NCBI GenBank assembly: GCA_947044405.1
Contig: CAMRHE010000167.1
Span: 1-64,000, forward strand
DNA from: Leptodactylus fallax
Taxonomy: Eukaryota > Chordata > Amphibia > Anura > Leptodactylidae
Length of the DNA stretch: 64,000 bases
Direction: 5' to 3'
The notes under the pieces were generated by a model. The model was not told where the DNA came from and did not search any database. It saw only the letters and a list, made by a program, of their open reading frames with translations. Below are positions 61,881 through 64,000 of the stretch, one piece after another (position 1 is the stretch's first letter; every line of letters starts with the position of its first letter). The position numbers were made by a program, and so were the translations under genes.

Positions 61881-62374
61881 AGGGAATCTGTCAGGGCAAT
61901 TTTGGACACTAAACCACCCACACGTCCATATGGACCTGGGGTTTAGTGTCCCAAATCACCCTGTTATAACGCAATCCATGGCCGCATTAAAAATAAAAAA
62001 GCTTTATACTCACCCTGCCGCTGTACTCCCCGCGCCTGTGCAGTTCTTCAGTGAAGCCAGAGGAGTACACCTCGGCTTCAGTGCGCATGCCCCTACCTCT
62101 GGCAATTACGCAGTGAAGCCGGGGTGTCCATCTTTGGCTTCACTGAAGAACAGAGCAGGCGCCGGGAGGCGTGCCAACAAAGAAGCTCATGAATAAGCCA
62201 GACTGTTCTAGCCGAACAGCGTTCATCGGACCCTTCTCTAGGTAAGTATAAAGGTTTTTTATTTTTAATGCACCTGCGGATTGCATTACAACAGGGCGAT
62301 CTGGGACACTAAACCCCAGGTCTATAAGGACCTGTGGGTGGTTTAGTGTCCCAGATTGACCTGACAGATTCGCT
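61881..62374. mobile_element. TTAA-flanked MITE with long inverted repeats (494 bp)
   Basis: TTAA flanks both sides (61877-61880, 62375-62378), the piggyBac-type target. AGGGAATCTGTCAGGGCAAT pairs with ATTGACCTGACAGATTCGCT, and the fold continues for about 95 bases (GGACACTAAACCACCCACA / TGTGGGTGGTTTAGTGTCC). No transposase. Confidence 0.85.
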
Positions 62375-62493
62375 TTAAGCAGGTTTTTCCTACCAAACCA
62401 GAACAGAAGTGGAGTCCTAAGGTCTTTAAGTTGTATTTGTATCTTCAGAAGTAGTGGGAGGTAGTTGTATGTGTAAAGATTCTTGGGGTCTTG

Positions 62494-62780
62494 GCAGTGG
62501 CGTAGCTAGCGCTCCCACCCCCGGGCTGCCATTGATACATGCTTTACTATTTACTAGACCCGTGTCTGCAGACACCGATTTAGTTAAAATAAATTCTGAA
62601 AATAACTGTCTTGTAAACCGCAAGCCACTTTAGGCCTGCGGTTTACAAGACACTGAGATCACAGACAGCGGATGTCTGCTTCTCAGCACAGGCGGGCACG
62701 AGACGTCACAACATTGCGTCTCCTGTGCTGAGACGCAGATGTCCTGTGTGTGGACAGGGAGGAGGCGGCGGCTCCATTCA
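62494..62780. mobile_element. hAT-like end and inverted repeat remnant
   Basis: CAGTGGCGTAGCTAGCG at 62495 is close to the hAT terminus CAGTGGCGTAACTAGG at 58552 (minus strand). Further on, TTGTAAACCGCAAGCCACTT and GGCCTGCGGTTTACAAGAC (62610-62652) are an inverted pair. No matching far end could be identified. Confidence 0.5.
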
Positions 62781-64000
62781 TTAACCCCTTGCCGACCTTG
62801 GACGTACTATTACATCCTGGGCGCTAGGTACTTCGCGCACCAGGGCATAATACTACGCCCGAGGCCAGCCGCCCACTCACTATCTGAGCGGGCGGCATCG
62901 GAACCGGGTGTTAGCTGTAACTGACAGCTAACACCCTACTCCATAACCCCTGGTCGGAACTGAGTTCCGATCGGAGGTTTTAACCCCTTGGATGCCGCGG
63001 TCAAACAAGATCGGGGGGTCCCGATATGTATAATCTGCAGCCCAGGGTCTGCCCAGTGACCCCAGGCTGCCTGGAGCCCCCACTACCTGGTTGATCCTGC
63101 CGAGACCTGCGGAAGTCAGTGCTGTGTTTCCATAGCGCTGACTTCCTGTATAGGCTGCAAGACACTTGCATGCTCGTGTCTTGCAGTCTATAGTACTGAG
63201 CCAGAGATCACAGCATCTCTGGCTCAGGTGTCCTAATGGGACACATGAAAAAGTAAAAAAAGTGAAAAAAAAAAAAAAGTATGTGAAAAAAAATTAATAA
63301 AAGAATAAAGCCCCAAAAATTCCCTTTTCCTATATAAAATGAATTATATAAAAAAATAAACCTAAAAATTAATAAAAACAATACATATTTGGTATTGCCG
63401 CGTCTGTAACAACCTGTACAATAAAACTGAAATCATATTTAATGTACAAGGTGAACGCCAGGAAAAAAAAACCGGAAAAAACCCGCCAAAAGTAATGATT
63501 TTTCGTCATCTCACCTTACAAAATATGCCATAAAAAGTGATCAAAAAGTCATATGTACCCCAAAACAGTACCAATAAAAAGCACAGGTAGTCCCACAAAA
63601 AATAAGTCCTAAACCAACTCTCTAAACTGAAAAATAAAAATGCTACGCATCTTAGAAGATGGCGATGCAAAAAAAATTGATTTATGTCCCCAAATGGGTT
63701 TTTGTTCTGCAAAATTGGTATCGCATAAAAAAACTGTATAAATGAGGTATCGCCGTAATCGTACTGACCCCTAGAATAAAGGTAACATGTTACTTACGCT
63801 CTTTGCTGCATGGTGAAAGATTTAAAAGGTAAAACGCAGTGCCAGAATTGATGGGGTTGTTTTTTAATCCACCAAGAAAGAGTTAATAAAATTTATTTAA
63901 TATGTTGTAGGCACCTAAAAATTATGTCATTAAAAAATACATCTCATACTGCAAACAATAAGCCCTCATATGGCTACATCACCAGAGAAATAAAGAAAAT
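62781..64000. repeat. Dispersed amphibian-type repeat, noncoding
   Basis: It begins TTAACCCCTTGCCGACCTTG and contains GGGTGTTAGCTGTAACTGAC with its inverse GTCAGCTAACACCC, GGTCGGAACTGAGTTCCGATC, TTAACCCCTTGGATGCCGC, TGGTATTGCCGCGTCTGTAA and ATAAAGGTAACATG. A shorter relative is inside the MITE at 42110-42200. The longest frames are 61-68 codons and not convincing. It runs off the window end. Confidence 0.5.

Overview
This looks like vertebrate nuclear DNA, most probably from a frog. The case rests on the repeat mix rather than any diagnostic host gene: several Tc1/mariner families, hAT and TTAA-flanked MITEs, L1-Tx1-, L2- and CR1/Rex-like non-LTR fragments, Ty3/gypsy and BEL/Pao LTR elements, an endogenous retrovirus, and long minisatellites. 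No rRNA, tRNA, CRISPR array or bacterial-type operon was seen. Most of the window is nested mobile DNA.

Layout. 1-3270: 3' end of an endogenous retrovirus (env and 3' LTR), with a Tc1 element inside the LTR. 3271-13161: degenerate repeats and a minisatellite cut in two by a young 7.2-kb Ty3/gypsy element (4351-11518) with near-identical LTRs, an open pol frame and a clear -1 frameshift signal. 13162-19594: transposon and LTR fragments, minisatellites and a Tc1 element whose transposase lacks its first DNA-binding subdomain. 19922-25100: a BEL/Pao element with matching LTRs and a TACAC duplication, but no reverse transcriptase. 25101-29900: MITEs, AT-rich DNA and non-LTR fragments. 29911-40900: the only host-like genes. 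41150-58810: minisatellites carrying a DD36/37E-type element, two hAT elements with exact 8-bp duplications and two more Tc1 elements. 58811-64000: MITEs, an L1-Tx1 fragment and other repeats.

The most interesting content is a tandem pair of small secreted-protein genes on the minus strand (gene 1 at 29911-34330, gene 2 at 38694-40870). They share the promoter, 5' UTR, signal-peptide exon, intron phases and intron sequence. Their mature parts are almost unrelated: gene 1 is extremely acidic, gene 2 ends in a basic K/N/P-rich repeat. I could not match them to a known family. In gene 2 the stop codon is supplied by the end of a gypsy LTR inserted into its last coding exon. Gene 1 carries a 1.9-kb, 25-bp-unit minisatellite in its last intron.

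A second theme is a recurring module: a hairpin around TATTATACTCTGGGGTC, a CTCACCTCTCCTGGG segment, a CTGAGGCCTGTGATTGG-like segment and a minisatellite of CACTATGGGGCATAATAC-like units. It sits inside hAT elements with different terminal repeats, as if it were cargo shared between transposon families.
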